DNA from: Tritrichomonas musculus | Taxonomy: Eukaryota > Parabasalia > Tritrichomonadida > Tritrichomonadidae | Length of the DNA: 64,000 nt | Reading direction: 5' to 3' | Assembly (NCBI GenBank): GCA_039105265.1 | Contig: JAPFFF010000001.1 | Coordinates: 2,728,001-2,792,000, forward strand | Part shown: in pieces, positions 50,959 to 61,372 of the stretch | How positions within the stretch are numbered: the first letter of the stretch is position 1 | Layout: the number at the start of each line of letters is the position of its first letter | The notes under the pieces: generated by a model | Seen by the model: the letters and a program-made list of their open reading frames with translations, nothing else | Told to the model about the DNA's origin: nothing | Database searches by the model: none | Position numbers and translations under genes: made by a program

Positions 50959-51464
50959 AATAACTTTCTTGAATAAAACTCAAAATATTAATCAAATTGA
51001 TTCAAAAAAATCGTATAAGCCACTTTTTTGCAAAATGGTGAATTATGGTTAATTTTTTTTTTTTTTTTTTTTTAATTTTCGAAAAGTTGTTGCCTTTTGT
51101 GGACCTATAGATGAAATTTAATAATAAATATTTTAAAATAAACTATATAAAGTAAGGAATATATTTCCATCATTTATTTATAATTATCTTTAAAAAATAT
51201 TTTTTTTGACACATTTTCGGCGGTTGACCCCCCTATCCAAAAAGCTTTTTTCACAAATTTAACGACAAAATTTTCAATTGAGTGATCACTTAACTTTTTT
51301 ATTTTTATTTTTTTTTTTTTTCACTCTTTCAGGATTCTGAAACATTTATCTTATCTAGCATTATTCAGAAGATCAGATTTTTTTCAATGGTTCTAGATAA
51401 AACTTTAATTTCAGTTTTTTCTTTTTTAAATACTAAATGAATTTTATGGCGTCTGTATAATTTG
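50959..51464. other. Non-coding interval
   Basis: Contains two T runs (about 51,053-51,073 and 51,310-51,320) and no open frame. Nothing else supported. Confidence 0.45.
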
Positions 51465-51710
51465 ATGAATTCATTTCTTCACAATTCATTTAGCGTGTCG
51501 CTTCAAAAAAATGGTGTTGAGCCAGATTTCAATAAAGCCAAATCCTACTTCGAAAAGTCAACAGAACAAGGAAAATCAGCCGGTGTTTATTACTATGAAT
51601 ATGAATATGATACTGAGCAAGAATATTCTAAAGCGTTTGAATATTTTCAAAATTCATCGGAAACTGGTAACTCAACATATTATGAAAATTTAATTCTAAA
51701 TATCATATAA
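51465..51710 (+). pseudogene. Sel1-like repeat protein fragment
   Basis: Eighty-one codons from ATG 51465. NGVEPDFNKAKSYFEKSTEQ matches the Sel1-like (SLR) repeat pattern G-x-G-V-x-x-D-x-x-K-A-x-x-Y-F-x-x-(A/S)-x-x-x-G, and EQEYSKAFEYFQNSSETGNS is a second partial unit. Trichomonad SLR proteins are normally several hundred residues and often joined to kinases; this piece has under two repeats and no other domain, so it is most likely a remnant of a larger gene. It could be a short expressed protein, but nothing favours that. Confidence 0.5.
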
Positions 51711-51870
51711 ATCATTTTTTATTGTTTAATTCATTCAAATATCATTTACTCATTATAAAAAAAGCAAAAATAAAAAAAATTTTTAACGTCTTTTGAAAAG
51801 ATTTTCTTTAAAAAGTATGTATGATAAAAAAGATAACGTAAATGTTACTCAACATTTGAAAAGTTGGAAA

Positions 51871-51943
51871 GCCTGCGTAGCATAGTGGTTATTGCGTTCG
51901 CCTTGTAAGCGAAAGGTCGGCGGTCCGACTCCGCTCGTAGGCA
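51871..51943 (+). tRNA. tRNA-Thr (anticodon TGT)
   Basis: A 73-nt cloverleaf: acceptor GCCTGCG/CGTAGGC (one G-U), a short D arm GCA/TGC, anticodon stem TTCGC/GCGAA with loop CTTGTAA, T arm GGCGG/CCGCT (one G-U) with loop TCCGACT, discriminator A. The T loop has C where most tRNAs have a second T, slightly unusual for the B box (GGTCCGACTCC). A T-run from 51945 acts as terminator. No intron or encoded CCA. Confidence 0.93.
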
Positions 51944-53311
51944 ATTTTTTTTTTCTTAAAAAAAATAGTGAATATTGTTATTATTTTAAACAAAAAATCG
52001 AAAAACTTGAAACTATATAGAGACAAGCTAGAACCTAGGAAACTCCCATGAATATGATTAAAAATTAATAAAAGCATGATATATTGTTTTATCATATATT
52101 TTGTTATTATAAATAAAATAAAATAAAAATATTCGGCGTAACGTTTTAAGATATAAATGTTTTATTTTTCATCTGAAATTGTATTAATTAATACAAATAA
52201 TTGAATGGTTTATTTCCAAAAACAAAAGGCAAGAAGATTTATTTCATCCACGGGATAATCTGCATGCAAAAAACAGCTAGCAGACTCAGTGATTATGAAA
52301 TTTAAGGTTTTGAAAACAAAAAAATATTTAAATATATCATAAAAAGATTTTGATTATAATTTTTTAGTAGGAATTATAAAGAGGGCATAGCTTGGTTAAA
52401 GTAATATTAAAAAAATAAAAGCATTTTAATTGATCAATTAATCAATTATCAATTAATATTTTATAAATGTACGTTCTTTTTGATTTTTCTAAGCAAAAAT
52501 TCTTATTTATTATTCTTAAATTTGTAGATATACGAATTTATTGGACATAAAACGAAATTATTTCTAAAAATAAAAATAATTATGGTCAACGAGGCCATTA
52601 TCCCATTTTGATGCAACTGCGAATGCAAGAATTATTTGCGGAATCGAGAGAGTAGATTAGCTCTTATCTTGAATAATTTATAAATTGGTATTTATTATAG
52701 ATTATTATTACAATTGACAAAAGGTCTGTTAAGGTCGATATAAATACCATTTTGCACCATTAGGAATAAAGAGGAAATTTTGATAAGAAAATAGAAAAAA
52801 ATAAAAACTAAAATATAAAAAAACGTTACGCTGGAAATTTAAATTTTTTTATTTATATATAATTTTAAGGCATCATATTTTAACTGAGAGAAGTACTATG
52901 ACAAGAAAATCAGAGAAATTTTTTTCTACAGCTTCATTTTATTTTCTGAGTAAAAAAAACGATAAGTTTTGAATTTTAATGTAAACTTTTCAATTACCAA
53001 TTTTAATTTTTTTACAAATGCAGCCAACAAATATGAAGTTTACTATTTTCAACAAATTTTAAACACCATAAAAATTATATCATATGAATGCCGTCATTTG
53101 AATTTATTTTTATCAATTAAAAAATGCGATTTTATATTTTAACGGAAATAACGTATTTAGTTTCCTAGGTTCTGACAAGCTCAAATAATATTTTCTTTAA
53201 TTAATTTTATAATGCAACCTAACAAATTAATATTAATTTTTTTTAAAAAAATTTTTAAGACAAAAAAGTAAACAAAAAGTTTAAATCAAATTTCTAGTAT
53301 TTCTTTTTTAC
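51944..53311. other. Interval containing a 1.1-kb mobile element
   Basis: After the tRNA terminator the interval is almost filled by the element at 52030-53173. The last about 130 bp are the upstream region of the ankyrin gene. No gene of host origin seen. Confidence 0.55.
52030..53173. mobile_element. 1144-bp non-autonomous DNA transposon with exact 8-bp target duplication
   Basis: The 15-bp perfect terminal inverted repeats AGAACCTAGGAAACT (52030-52044) and AGTTTCCTAGGTTCT (53159-53173) are flanked on both sides by GACAAGCT (52022-52029 and 53174-53181). Short terminal repeats plus an 8-bp duplication fit the hAT superfamily; assignment is inference. A second inverted pair, GCGTAACGTTTT near 52,136 and AAAACGTTACGC near 52,825, lies inside. 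No transposase frame remains; the interior is AT-rich with stops in all frames. It lies about 85 bp beyond tRNA-Thr. Confidence 0.85.
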
Positions 53312-55015
53312 ATGGATAATATTCTAAAAGATTCAGCCAAAATTAAAATATATACTGAAATACAAGGCAAACTATGTGATTTAGAACCGAATGCTAGTGA
53401 TGATAAAATCAATGAAATAATTAATCTCATTCCTCCAAGTTTCTTAAATCAGAAAGAAGATTTAATGAAGATCTGCCAATTTTTTTCATATATAGCCAGA
53501 AATGATCGTATAACAAAGAAAGGAGATAGTATCAAATTATTTGAAAAAATTATGGAACCAATTAAAACGCATTTGCAAGACCAATCATCATTTTTTTGGA
53601 ACATTTTTGGTGGAATCCTATGTTTAAAGCTATGGATGTATGAAGAAGGGCTGATCGCTATAGATACGATCATTCAATTATTAGATCCATCGACCACTGA
53701 GTATTTTCTACCAGAAATAAAAGAAAAATGTCCAGAATATTATGATAAGCAAGTTAAAAATCATCTCCAAAATCAATATTCAGACGAATATCTCACCGAA
53801 TTCAAAGAAAAAAGAAAGAAGTACTTCACATTCCTTCGGGAGTCGAATGACTACCGCGATCCTTCCTATCGTGATTTAGAAAATGATCCTCTTCGTCTTG
53901 CGATCAAAACCGATGACATTGATTCCTTTCAAAAAATTTTGTCAAATTCAAATTTATCTGTCAATTCAATGATTTGTGAATCACTTATTGAATCGCATGC
54001 ATTGAAATTTGGGGAAGTTCCCTTGATTGAGTATGTCATACTTTTCAATTCGATTAACATTTTCAAGTATTTAATAATGAACGATGTTGAAATGAAAGGA
54101 AAAGTGATCGGAAGCTCATTTTGTCAACGAAATTATGAAATAATTCACATCATTGAGTCCAAAATGAAAGAAGACTTTCTCGAGAAGGCACTCTACACTG
54201 CTCTTGGATCGTGGAACTTGGAACTGACCGAATATGTACTGGAAAACTATGATTTTAATTACATATTAAAAAGTGACATTGATCCTAAATATGATGAAGA
54301 TGTCGTTGAGATAATTGACTATACTTTCTACTCTTCTAATTTCATCTTTTTGGAGACGATTTTGCTTCCTTTTCTGAGGAAAAATCCACTTTTTGTCAAA
54401 AGAAATATTCGCAATATAATCATCAAAACTTTCTTCGATTTTTCGGGATTCTTCACAACTGAGTTCTTGAAATATCCTGAGATTAACTATGAAAATGTCG
54501 ACGGTAGATCATTTCTCGTGATTGCTATTCATGAAAGAAACTCAAATTCTGTTGAAGCTCTATTGAAAAATCCTAATGTTGATATCACATCACTTTTGCA
54601 TGGAAGTTTTACAGCTTTTCAAGTTGCTTGTGGAATTCAGTCCGATTTGAAAATAATTAAATTGTTTTTGAAACATCCTAAATTTGACATGAAATATGAA
54701 ATGTCACTAAGCATACCATTGATTGATATTTTGACTAGCAAGAATAATTTCTTGGCTTTGGAATACCTGAGCGAGAATTGCCCAGATTTTAAGCCAAAAA
54801 TTAATTTGGACTCTTTCTACGTTTTCTATTCTGAGCAGAATATCTACACATTGAAAGTATTACTCAAACTGTATTTGAAACTAAATGAAGATAAAAGCTT
54901 CAATGATGTCATTAATTGCTTTAAGAGAAGTGTTCAAAATGACACAATGGACAATTTTATTGATCAACTTAATAAAATTTATCTTGAAATAATGAATAAA
55001 AATTCAGGTGGCTGA
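53312..55015 (+). CDS. Ankyrin-repeat protein of the trichomonad DUF3447-like family
   Basis: A 567-residue, probably cytosolic protein made of helical pairs. The N-terminal about 180 residues are a unique helical region (LCDLEPNASDDKINEIINLI; FWNIFGGILCLKLWMYEEGL). From about residue 190 it consists of degenerate ankyrin-like units: DPLRLAIKTDDIDSFQKILS, IEYVILFNSINIFKYLI, GRSFLVIAIHERNSNSVEAL with LKNPNVDI, and FTAFQVACGIQSDLKIIKLF with LKHPKFDM. The layout (DUF3447-like front, ankyrin back) is that of the two ruined genes in this window, but here the frame is intact and the modules are contiguous, without AT-rich spacers. It is a binding protein of unknown partner. ATG 53312 lies just beyond the 8-bp-TSD element, which may have influenced its promoter. 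Confidence 0.8.
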   Translation: MDNILKDSAKIKIYTEIQGKLCDLEPNASDDKINEIINLIPPSFLNQKEDLMKICQFFSYIARNDRITKKGDSIKLFEKIMEPIKTHLQDQSSFFWNIFGGILCLKLWMYEEGLIAIDTIIQLLDPSTTEYFLPEIKEKCPEYYDKQVKNHLQNQYSDEYLTEFKEKRKKYFTFLRESNDYRDPSYRDLENDPLRLAIKTDDIDSFQKILSNSNLSVNSMICESLIESHALKFGEVPLIEYVILFNSINIFKYLIMNDVEMKGKVIGSSFCQRNYEIIHIIESKMKEDFLEKALYTALGSWNLELTEYVLENYDFNYILKSDIDPKYDEDVVEIIDYTFYSSNFIFLETILLPFLRKNPLFVKRNIRNIIIKTFFDFSGFFTTEFLKYPEINYENVDGRSFLVIAIHERNSNSVEALLKNPNVDITSLLHGSFTAFQVACGIQSDLKIIKLFLKHPKFDMKYEMSLSIPLIDILTSKNNFLALEYLSENCPDFKPKINLDSFYVFYSEQNIYTLKVLLKLYLKLNEDKSFNDVINCFKRSVQNDTMDNFIDQLNKIYLEIMNKNSGG

Positions 55016-55554
55016 ATTATATAATTTTTCCCCTTGATCAGTGTGGCTTATATGAAATTATTCACTATTTCGCATTTTCAGTAAATCAGAATCAATGTGA
55101 TTCACGATATCTTTTAGGTGATTTCATTAAAAACAATTCATTATTTGAAAATTTAATTTTTTATATGACAGAAAAAATAGAAATGAAAAAATTCATCACT
55201 TCACAAAACTTTAAAAATAAGATTTTAGCTGTTTTTTATCTAACTAATCAATCATATTCAATTAAAAACTATTAACACAATTCAATTTTATGTGTATAGA
55301 TGAAAAAGTGGGCTTATTAATAGATTTCAGCTGTTTACGGCTATTTTTACATAGTTCCTTTTTTTTTAGTTCTAGCTCAAGTTTTTGAGAACATATATGG
55401 CCACAATCAGATCTCTTAATAGATTTCAGCTGTTCATTCTTGACAGTAATTACCATTAACAGTCTAAAACGTTTTACAAAACAAATTGCATAAAAATTAT
55501 TAAACATCTTTTTTATTTATAAATGACTCCAATAATCCCCTATTAATAATTAAA
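55016..55554. other. Interval between the ankyrin and GNAT genes
   Basis: An open stretch of about 80 codons from about 55,033 to 55,276 on the plus strand (LYEIIHYFAFSVNQNQ; LGDFIKNNSLFENLIFY) has protein-like composition but no start codon. A 19-bp direct repeat, TTAATAGATTTCAGCTGTT, occurs at 55317 and 55416, 99 bp apart, within an 81-codon reverse frame of no recognised kind. These may be remnants of other genes; neither is called as a gene. Confidence 0.35.
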
Positions 55555-56085
55555 TTACTTCATTATTTTTTGAAACTTGAAATAATTAAATTTGACTGGA
55601 TGTTCCTCTGGTTCTTGGCGATGTGAGTCTTTATGATCTGGCTCTTTATGATGATCATTGAAAAACTCAACAATATGAAAACCGCATTTATTAACATAAA
55701 AATTAATATTCCTTTTTTCAAAATATGGTGTATAAAGTTCCCAAACTTTTGTGTTTGGATATTTTAATTCAATTTCTCTCCAAACTAAAGTTCCTAAACC
55801 TTTGTTATCATTCCCTGCATATAAAAAAAAGAGATCTAATTTGTTATGATTAGTTTCATTGTCAATTAACAAGATTACACCTCCAACTTTTTTTTTATTT
55901 GCTAAAATATGAAAAATTTCTGCATGTGGATCATCAAATGAATCAAAGACTGTTTGTCTCGGTGGAATCTTGTCTTCAGGTAGATTGTATACTTGTGTTG
56001 CTACGGCAAATGAATCTGCCATATCTTTTGTGAATTTATCTAATTCTTCTTTTTTAACTGGAATGAATTCTATTTCTTTTTCCAT
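55555..56085 (-). CDS. GNAT-family N-acetyltransferase
   Basis: A 176-residue acetyltransferase. The acetyl-CoA binding motif A is visible around residues 90-108 ([20 protein letters not shown], the Q/R-x-x-G-x-G/A position here NKGLG), followed by [20 protein letters not shown] and the family C-terminal signature [17 protein letters not shown]. This [22 protein letters not shown] type is common in bacterial stand-alone GNAT proteins, so lateral transfer is plausible. The C-terminal [20 protein letters not shown] is a charged insertion before the last strand ([11 protein letters not shown]). The substrate, an amine of a small molecule or peptide, cannot be told. Start at ATG 56085. It stands alone between AT-rich gaps. 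Confidence 0.85.
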   Translation of the reverse strand: [176 protein letters not shown]

Positions 56086-57289
56086 TTAAAAAAAATGAGT
56101 TGTTTAAAACTTTTCTGTATATAACAATTATTAACTCAAAAAATTTTATATGTTCATTCAAATATCTACCATACTCAGAAAAATTTCTGAAATCCTTATA
56201 TTTAAAAACTATTGAAATAAGATGAATTTCATTCCTATAATTTTTATTTACCTAATAGGTATTTTTAGGGTTTCGGATTCTATGGGTTCATTGAAAAATA
56301 ATTGTGAGAGTATTTGAACAATTGTAATTTTAAAAATACGAATATCTCAATAAATTTAACAGTTATATAGTATTAATTTCCCAAATATATTGGTTAATAA
56401 ATATCATAAAAAATATATTAGTTTGAATTGTTTTTATTCAACAAATCAGAAAGGAAAAATTTAATCGTTTTATTTCAAATGATGTAAAATTTCAAATAGA
56501 GAGAAATGTATATTTTGCAAGCAGTACTCTGTTATATCTATGCCAAGATGTTTTTTTCAATTCACTAGAAAAACCAAATTGTTTTTAAAAAACCATACTT
56601 TGGACCTAAGGTGATGTATAAAAAATGTAAGAAAGAGTTCAAATTTCAATACTTTTCCATACAAAATAGGTAATGAAAAATATTCAAAAAAAAAAGAAAA
56701 GAAAAGCAGTGAATATGGCGGCGCTTTATTTATAGAAAATTAAAAATGGTACTTCTATTGATGTTTGTATAAAAATCTGATGATTTGGCTTAATCTGAAA
56801 AATGATAACATGAGAAAGATTGGAGTAATTGATTAAAAAATGTTGTTGAACCTTTTCAATGTTCATATTTCTTAAATTTGAAAATTATGTAAAAAAAATG
56901 TAATTGAATAAACTTGAATAACTATTTGCATTTGGTTTCGGTTACAAATATCTTTAGCCATGAAATTGAATATGTATTAAGATATTTGATTAAATAAAAT
57001 TTGTAATTAAATATAAATGGGCAAAATATATAAAATAACAGGTTGCTCATTGTGAGCAAATTAATGGCTCTTTTTTATTTCAATTTTTATTGATTATTTT
57101 TTTCATATCAATTGGACAATTCATCAAATAAAATATATCAATTCATAATATAAATAGAGAAAAAAAATATTTTTGCTTTAGGTGGTTAAATACAATTCGT
57201 CCTATAAATCTTGTCTTATAATTAAATCAAAAATTTCAAAGGTTTATTTACAAAGTTGATGATAAATTCCATTTCATTTCTTTAAAGGG
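56086..57289. other. Non-coding interval upstream of the large GTPase
   Basis: About 1.2 kb of AT-rich sequence with no open frame. TTTCATTTC at 57,273-57,281, shortly before ATG 57290, is a possible initiator. No RNA gene or paired terminal repeats seen. Confidence 0.45.
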
Positions 57290-59479
57290 ATGGATAGAGT
57301 CAATTTAAGAATTCCAGTTCAAATTGTTACAGTCACAGACGATTGTTCAATCATATGGAATATAGAAGCTTTACTTCACGTGCTAGAAAGAGCAAATGGA
57401 AATAATATCAAAATAATCATTGTAATTGGACGATATCAAATCGGAAAGACCTCTTTTATTTCATATGTAACGAGAAATAACCTTCATGTAATTGGTGAAG
57501 GTTCAGATGAAACTACTAATGGAGCTACAATTGATTTTCCTTATTCAATCGAAGATTTGGTCAACGATAGAAACTTAATTCAAGAAGCTCCAAGCAATGA
57601 ATCATTTTTCTTCGTTGACATAGAAGGATATGGAGGAAACTTAAGAGGAAATCGTAATCAACAATTTTCTTTTTTTTCAAGACTTTGCGCGCCATTTGTT
57701 GGTATTTCTTCTTGTATTGTTTTCCTTTGTGATACCAATGAAGATCGAACATCACTTGATCAAGTGCTGACTGCCTTAAATTTGGATTGTTTCAGAATCA
57801 ATAATAGATATTTCTCATCATGTGTTGTGCTTTTAAATTTATTAAGAAATGTTAGAATGTATAGAGGTACTAGTTATGCACATCCTAATAATGATAATTA
57901 CACGACTTTATCTTATTTACTAACTACTCATTGGCAAAGAGAAAAATTCCAAAATGTTGATTTTGATGTCTCAATGTTTTCAAAACCTCTTCCTTTATAT
58001 GAAACTGATTCATATAACTTTGGCTTAAATCTTATTTTAAGAGATCTTGTTGATATTTTAATTAACACTAATGTCAGATATGAAACAAATAATCCAAATA
58101 GAATATGTTCTTTTTTTGCATCCTTGTGTAATATCACTGATAATTTTCATAGAACATTTATCCAACGAGAAACCTTAAATTTTTATATTCAACTTATTGA
58201 AGATAGTATTCAACCAATTTTAAATCACCAAACCCAAGAAATTTTGGCAAGCATATATAGATTTTCTGATATTATTAGGACCGATCCAAATTATACTAAT
58301 TTATCTCAAGTAAATATTTCAAATGACATTCGAGTTGAAGCTTTGATTAATTTGGAACAAAGCATCATAGATCAAAACATTGGTAAAAATTATTTACAAA
58401 TACCAGAAATTATTGATTTTATCAATAATTTTAAGGCCGGATTTGAACCTAGGATATTATCTAAGACAAATGAAATCATATCTTTCAAAATAAGAGAAAT
58501 GTTAAATTCCCATTTAATAACAATAGAACAAAATCTTGAATTATATGCTACGCAAATGAGGAATAGGGCATGTGATGATTTAAATCATGCTAATATTGTA
58601 AACATTCTCACGCAAATAATTAGTTTAAACGAGTATTTTCATGATAATATACCAGAAGAAACATTGGCACTTTCATTTGTAAATCCAATCATCAATGAAT
58701 ATAGAAATACTGTTGAACAAGTAATTGATTCAAAGGCAAAAGAAATGATAATTGACAAAGTTATATATTATAGAGCACGATTAATAGCGCATATCGATTT
58801 AAAGATAAATGAAATAACCGTCAAACTAAGGAAAGCAAATTTATTGAAATATATACCGGATAATGAACAATATGTTTCCGCTTGTTTTGAACATCTTTTG
58901 ATTGGCAAATCCGATCAATTGTTCAATGAATATTTAAGAGATAAAAAGGTTCTCTATATGGAAGAACTAATAGAAATACGTAATGTGATGCACGATGAAA
59001 TCATTAATGATATCACATCAATAATGCCTGACCTAATGAGTTCACTAGAGAAAAAAAAGAAATTTCAAGTTTTTCTCAAAATATTGATAGGAATCGGAAT
59101 TGCTATACCTACAGGTGGCATAATTGCTTCAGGAATTGGTGCTGGTGTCCTTGCTTCAGTTGCAGCAGCAGCAGCAGCTGGTGCCGCAGCTACAGCTGGT
59201 GCTGCTGGAGCAGCTGCAAGTTTGTTTTTATCATCATCTTCTTTATTAGCTAATGTTGTAATTAAATATCCAGAGTTCCGAGATTTATTGAATGATAAAG
59301 AAATGACTCATATATTAGAAATTTTTGATGTAATAAACTATGATTTCCAAAAAATTCAAGAAGAAATAGATGAAATGGAAAATGAAGAACTAAGACAAAG
59401 AAATAGAATGAATATTGATGATGGTAATGATGATTTTGAAGATGAAATAAATTTGAATGATATACCATTTGAAACATAA
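57290..59479 (+). CDS. GBP/atlastin-like large GTPase with a C-terminal alanine-rich membrane segment
   Basis: A 729-residue dynamin-superfamily protein of the GB1/RHD3 type. Its P-loop is GRYQIGKTS (47-55), and switch II is DIEGYGG (D110, E112, G113), the D-x-E-G form characteristic of guanylate-binding proteins and atlastins. The usual G4 Arg-Asp appears as Arg-Asn (LLNLLRN). A helical middle region (about 300-590) follows, then a long hydrophobic stretch (about 592-660) with an almost pure Ala/Gly section (VAAAAAAGAAATAGAAGAAA), long enough for a membrane hairpin, and an acidic cytosolic tail ending NLNDIPFET. Atlastins use such hairpins to fuse endoplasmic reticulum membranes; GBPs act in defence. 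Which role applies is open, but the terminal hairpin favours a membrane-shaping job. Confidence 0.82.
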   Translation: MDRVNLRIPVQIVTVTDDCSIIWNIEALLHVLERANGNNIKIIIVIGRYQIGKTSFISYVTRNNLHVIGEGSDETTNGATIDFPYSIEDLVNDRNLIQEAPSNESFFFVDIEGYGGNLRGNRNQQFSFFSRLCAPFVGISSCIVFLCDTNEDRTSLDQVLTALNLDCFRINNRYFSSCVVLLNLLRNVRMYRGTSYAHPNNDNYTTLSYLLTTHWQREKFQNVDFDVSMFSKPLPLYETDSYNFGLNLILRDLVDILINTNVRYETNNPNRICSFFASLCNITDNFHRTFIQRETLNFYIQLIEDSIQPILNHQTQEILASIYRFSDIIRTDPNYTNLSQVNISNDIRVEALINLEQSIIDQNIGKNYLQIPEIIDFINNFKAGFEPRILSKTNEIISFKIREMLNSHLITIEQNLELYATQMRNRACDDLNHANIVNILTQIISLNEYFHDNIPEETLALSFVNPIINEYRNTVEQVIDSKAKEMIIDKVIYYRARLIAHIDLKINEITVKLRKANLLKYIPDNEQYVSACFEHLLIGKSDQLFNEYLRDKKVLYMEELIEIRNVMHDEIINDITSIMPDLMSSLEKKKKFQVFLKILIGIGIAIPTGGIIASGIGAGVLASVAAAAAAGAAATAGAAGAAASLFLSSSSLLANVVIKYPEFRDLLNDKEMTHILEIFDVINYDFQKIQEEIDEMENEELRQRNRMNIDDGNDDFEDEINLNDIPFET

Positions 59480-59762
59480 AAATAAATGCAACAACTAAAA
59501 AAACAATAAAATTCCATTCTTTTGAATTTTGAGGAGGTAGTTTCTATATTTTTTGACTATTCAAGACAGAGTTTTTTTAATTTGGAAAAAAAAAAAAAAA
59601 ATAAATTAAAAAACTCTACCAAATACATTTCCCCTGAGTATTGGCAGCTATTTCATCACCTTTTTATATGAGATAAAAAAAATATCTAAATCTTTCAATA
59701 CTGGGTTATCTCAGAAAATTTTATAATAAAATCATGAATTCAATTTCAGGATAAATGATTAA

Positions 59763-61000
59763 GGTTCTCCTTTCAAATTCAAAAGTTTAAATTCAATGAG
59801 ATTACACAAATAAAATAGAGGTGAGGCTGCGAAAATTTTTGGTATTTTTTAATAATATTAATACATATTATTTTATTCCAGAATTAAATGTTATTTATGA
59901 TAATTTCACTAATATTTTTTTCAGATTTTTAGCTATAAATCTATTTTTAAAATTGAATTGCTTATATCTTATTATAATTTCAATTTTATCTTAATAAAAA
60001 AATTCTATTTACTCAAAATAATAAATAATTTAATTATCAATATTTAATATATAGATGTGAATATAATATTAAAATCTTCGACTAAGAATTATAAATCAAA
60101 TAATGATTTTTTATGATTTAACTAACTATCATCATATTATAAGCATGAGTTTTTTAGTAAATTATTGATAAATATTAAAACTAATACTTATTGTGATGTT
60201 GATACCAAAATAAAAACAAATGAAATTATTTGGATATTTGTGAAGTTTACATCACTAACGTATATAGAATTATATTCAATATTAAACCTCAATCCTAGCT
60301 AAAATTGTAAAAAAAAATTTAAAAATATTTTGATATGTTTGCCAGCACCAGATAAGTCAAGAGATAAACTATAGTTATCCCTTTGGTCTTTAATATAGAA
60401 GAAAATTTCTCTTTAAATTGAAAAATATTTTTTTGAATTTTGACCAAAAACGCATTTATTGAATAACTTTCTTATTAAAAAATAGAGATCATCTATATAC
60501 AAATGCAATTTAATGGTTGAAAAGAAAAAATAATGACGAATATATGAATTATGACATTTTGAAAAGTCAATACAATTTCAATTTTTTTTGATTAAATCTG
60601 AAAAAAAGTATATGATATGAAAAGGTAACAACACCATAATACTATATTTTTAATTTATTTTTAATTTTGTTGATTATTATTCCTAAAAAAGTTCATTTAA
60701 AATTTCGCAGTCTCACCTCTAATAAAATATACATAAAGAATTAAAATATAAAATTTATGCAGATATATATTTTAAATAATTGAATAAAAACATTTTAATG
60801 AAATATTATCAATTTTTTTACGGATAGAAATTATAAAATTCAAAAATCAATAAAATTTTGAATAAAATAAAATTTAATCTTCAAGGCCAAATATTTTTAT
60901 TTTTCACCAAAACTTTTTCTTAAAAATGCTCTATTGAATTATTTATTCTATGAGTTAATTCAATATTGAATAATTTACATTTTAATTGGGAAGGAGAACC
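59763..61000. mobile_element. TTAA-flanked element carrying a second element inside it
   Basis: GGTTCTCCTT (59763-59772) and AAGGAGAACC (60991-61000) are inverted, with TTAA directly outside both (59759-59762, 61001-61004). Total length is 1238 bp, of which 904 bp plus an 8-bp duplication are the inserted element below, leaving an original of about 326 bp, similar in size and border to the TTAA element at 48032. The terminal repeat is short, so confidence is moderate. Confidence 0.55.
59817..60720. mobile_element. 904-bp hAT-like non-autonomous element with 8-bp target duplication
   Basis: The inverted termini AGAGGTGAGGCTGCGAAA (from 59817) and the reverse complement AGAGGTGAGACTGCGAAA (ending 60720) differ at one base. 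Both ends are flanked by AATAAAAT (59809-59816 and 60721-60728). An 8-bp duplication and an AGAGGTG-type terminus are typical of hAT elements. The interior is AT-rich without a transposase frame. Confidence 0.75.
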
Positions 61001-61084
61001 TTAAACCTTTTTTCATGATATAGCCATATTTTTTTCAAAATTTGATTGTGTCATTTGAAAAAATAAATTTTTGAATGTAATTGA

Positions 61085-61372
61085 ATAATTGAATTAAAAC
61101 CGTTATATTTTTTTCTTTTAAAGAAAGGTATTTCATTTAAAGATCTACTTGATAAATATCAATTCAATCTCACTGGTGAAAAGCACGGCTGCTTTGATGA
61201 GTGAATAAAACTCGAAGATTCAGTTTTCACAGGAAGAATCAAACAGAAATGGAAAGGGTGCCCCACAAAATACAGACTCTGTAAATTTGGTCAAGTTGGA
61301 AATAGTAAAAATTTTTGTAGTGAATACTTGGCTTTATATATGAGCCGAAGCAGTGGAAACACTAGTCGTTGA
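61085..61372 (+). pseudogene. Decayed coding fragment of unknown kind
   Basis: One frame reads FLLKKGISFKDLLDKYQFNL, TGEKHGCFDE, then TGA (61202-61204), and continues IKLEDSVFTGRIKQKWKGC, TKYRLCKFGQVGNSKNFCSE, YLALYMSRSSGNTSR to TGA 61370. Base composition here is clearly higher in G+C than the surroundings and the residues are protein-like across the first stop, which suggests former coding sequence. I do not recognise the family. Confidence 0.35.

Noticed and set aside
55262-55507. 81-codon reverse frame with an internal 33-residue repeat
   Set aside because: There is no recognisable domain. The repeat is a single 19-bp core duplicated once, insufficient to call a gene.
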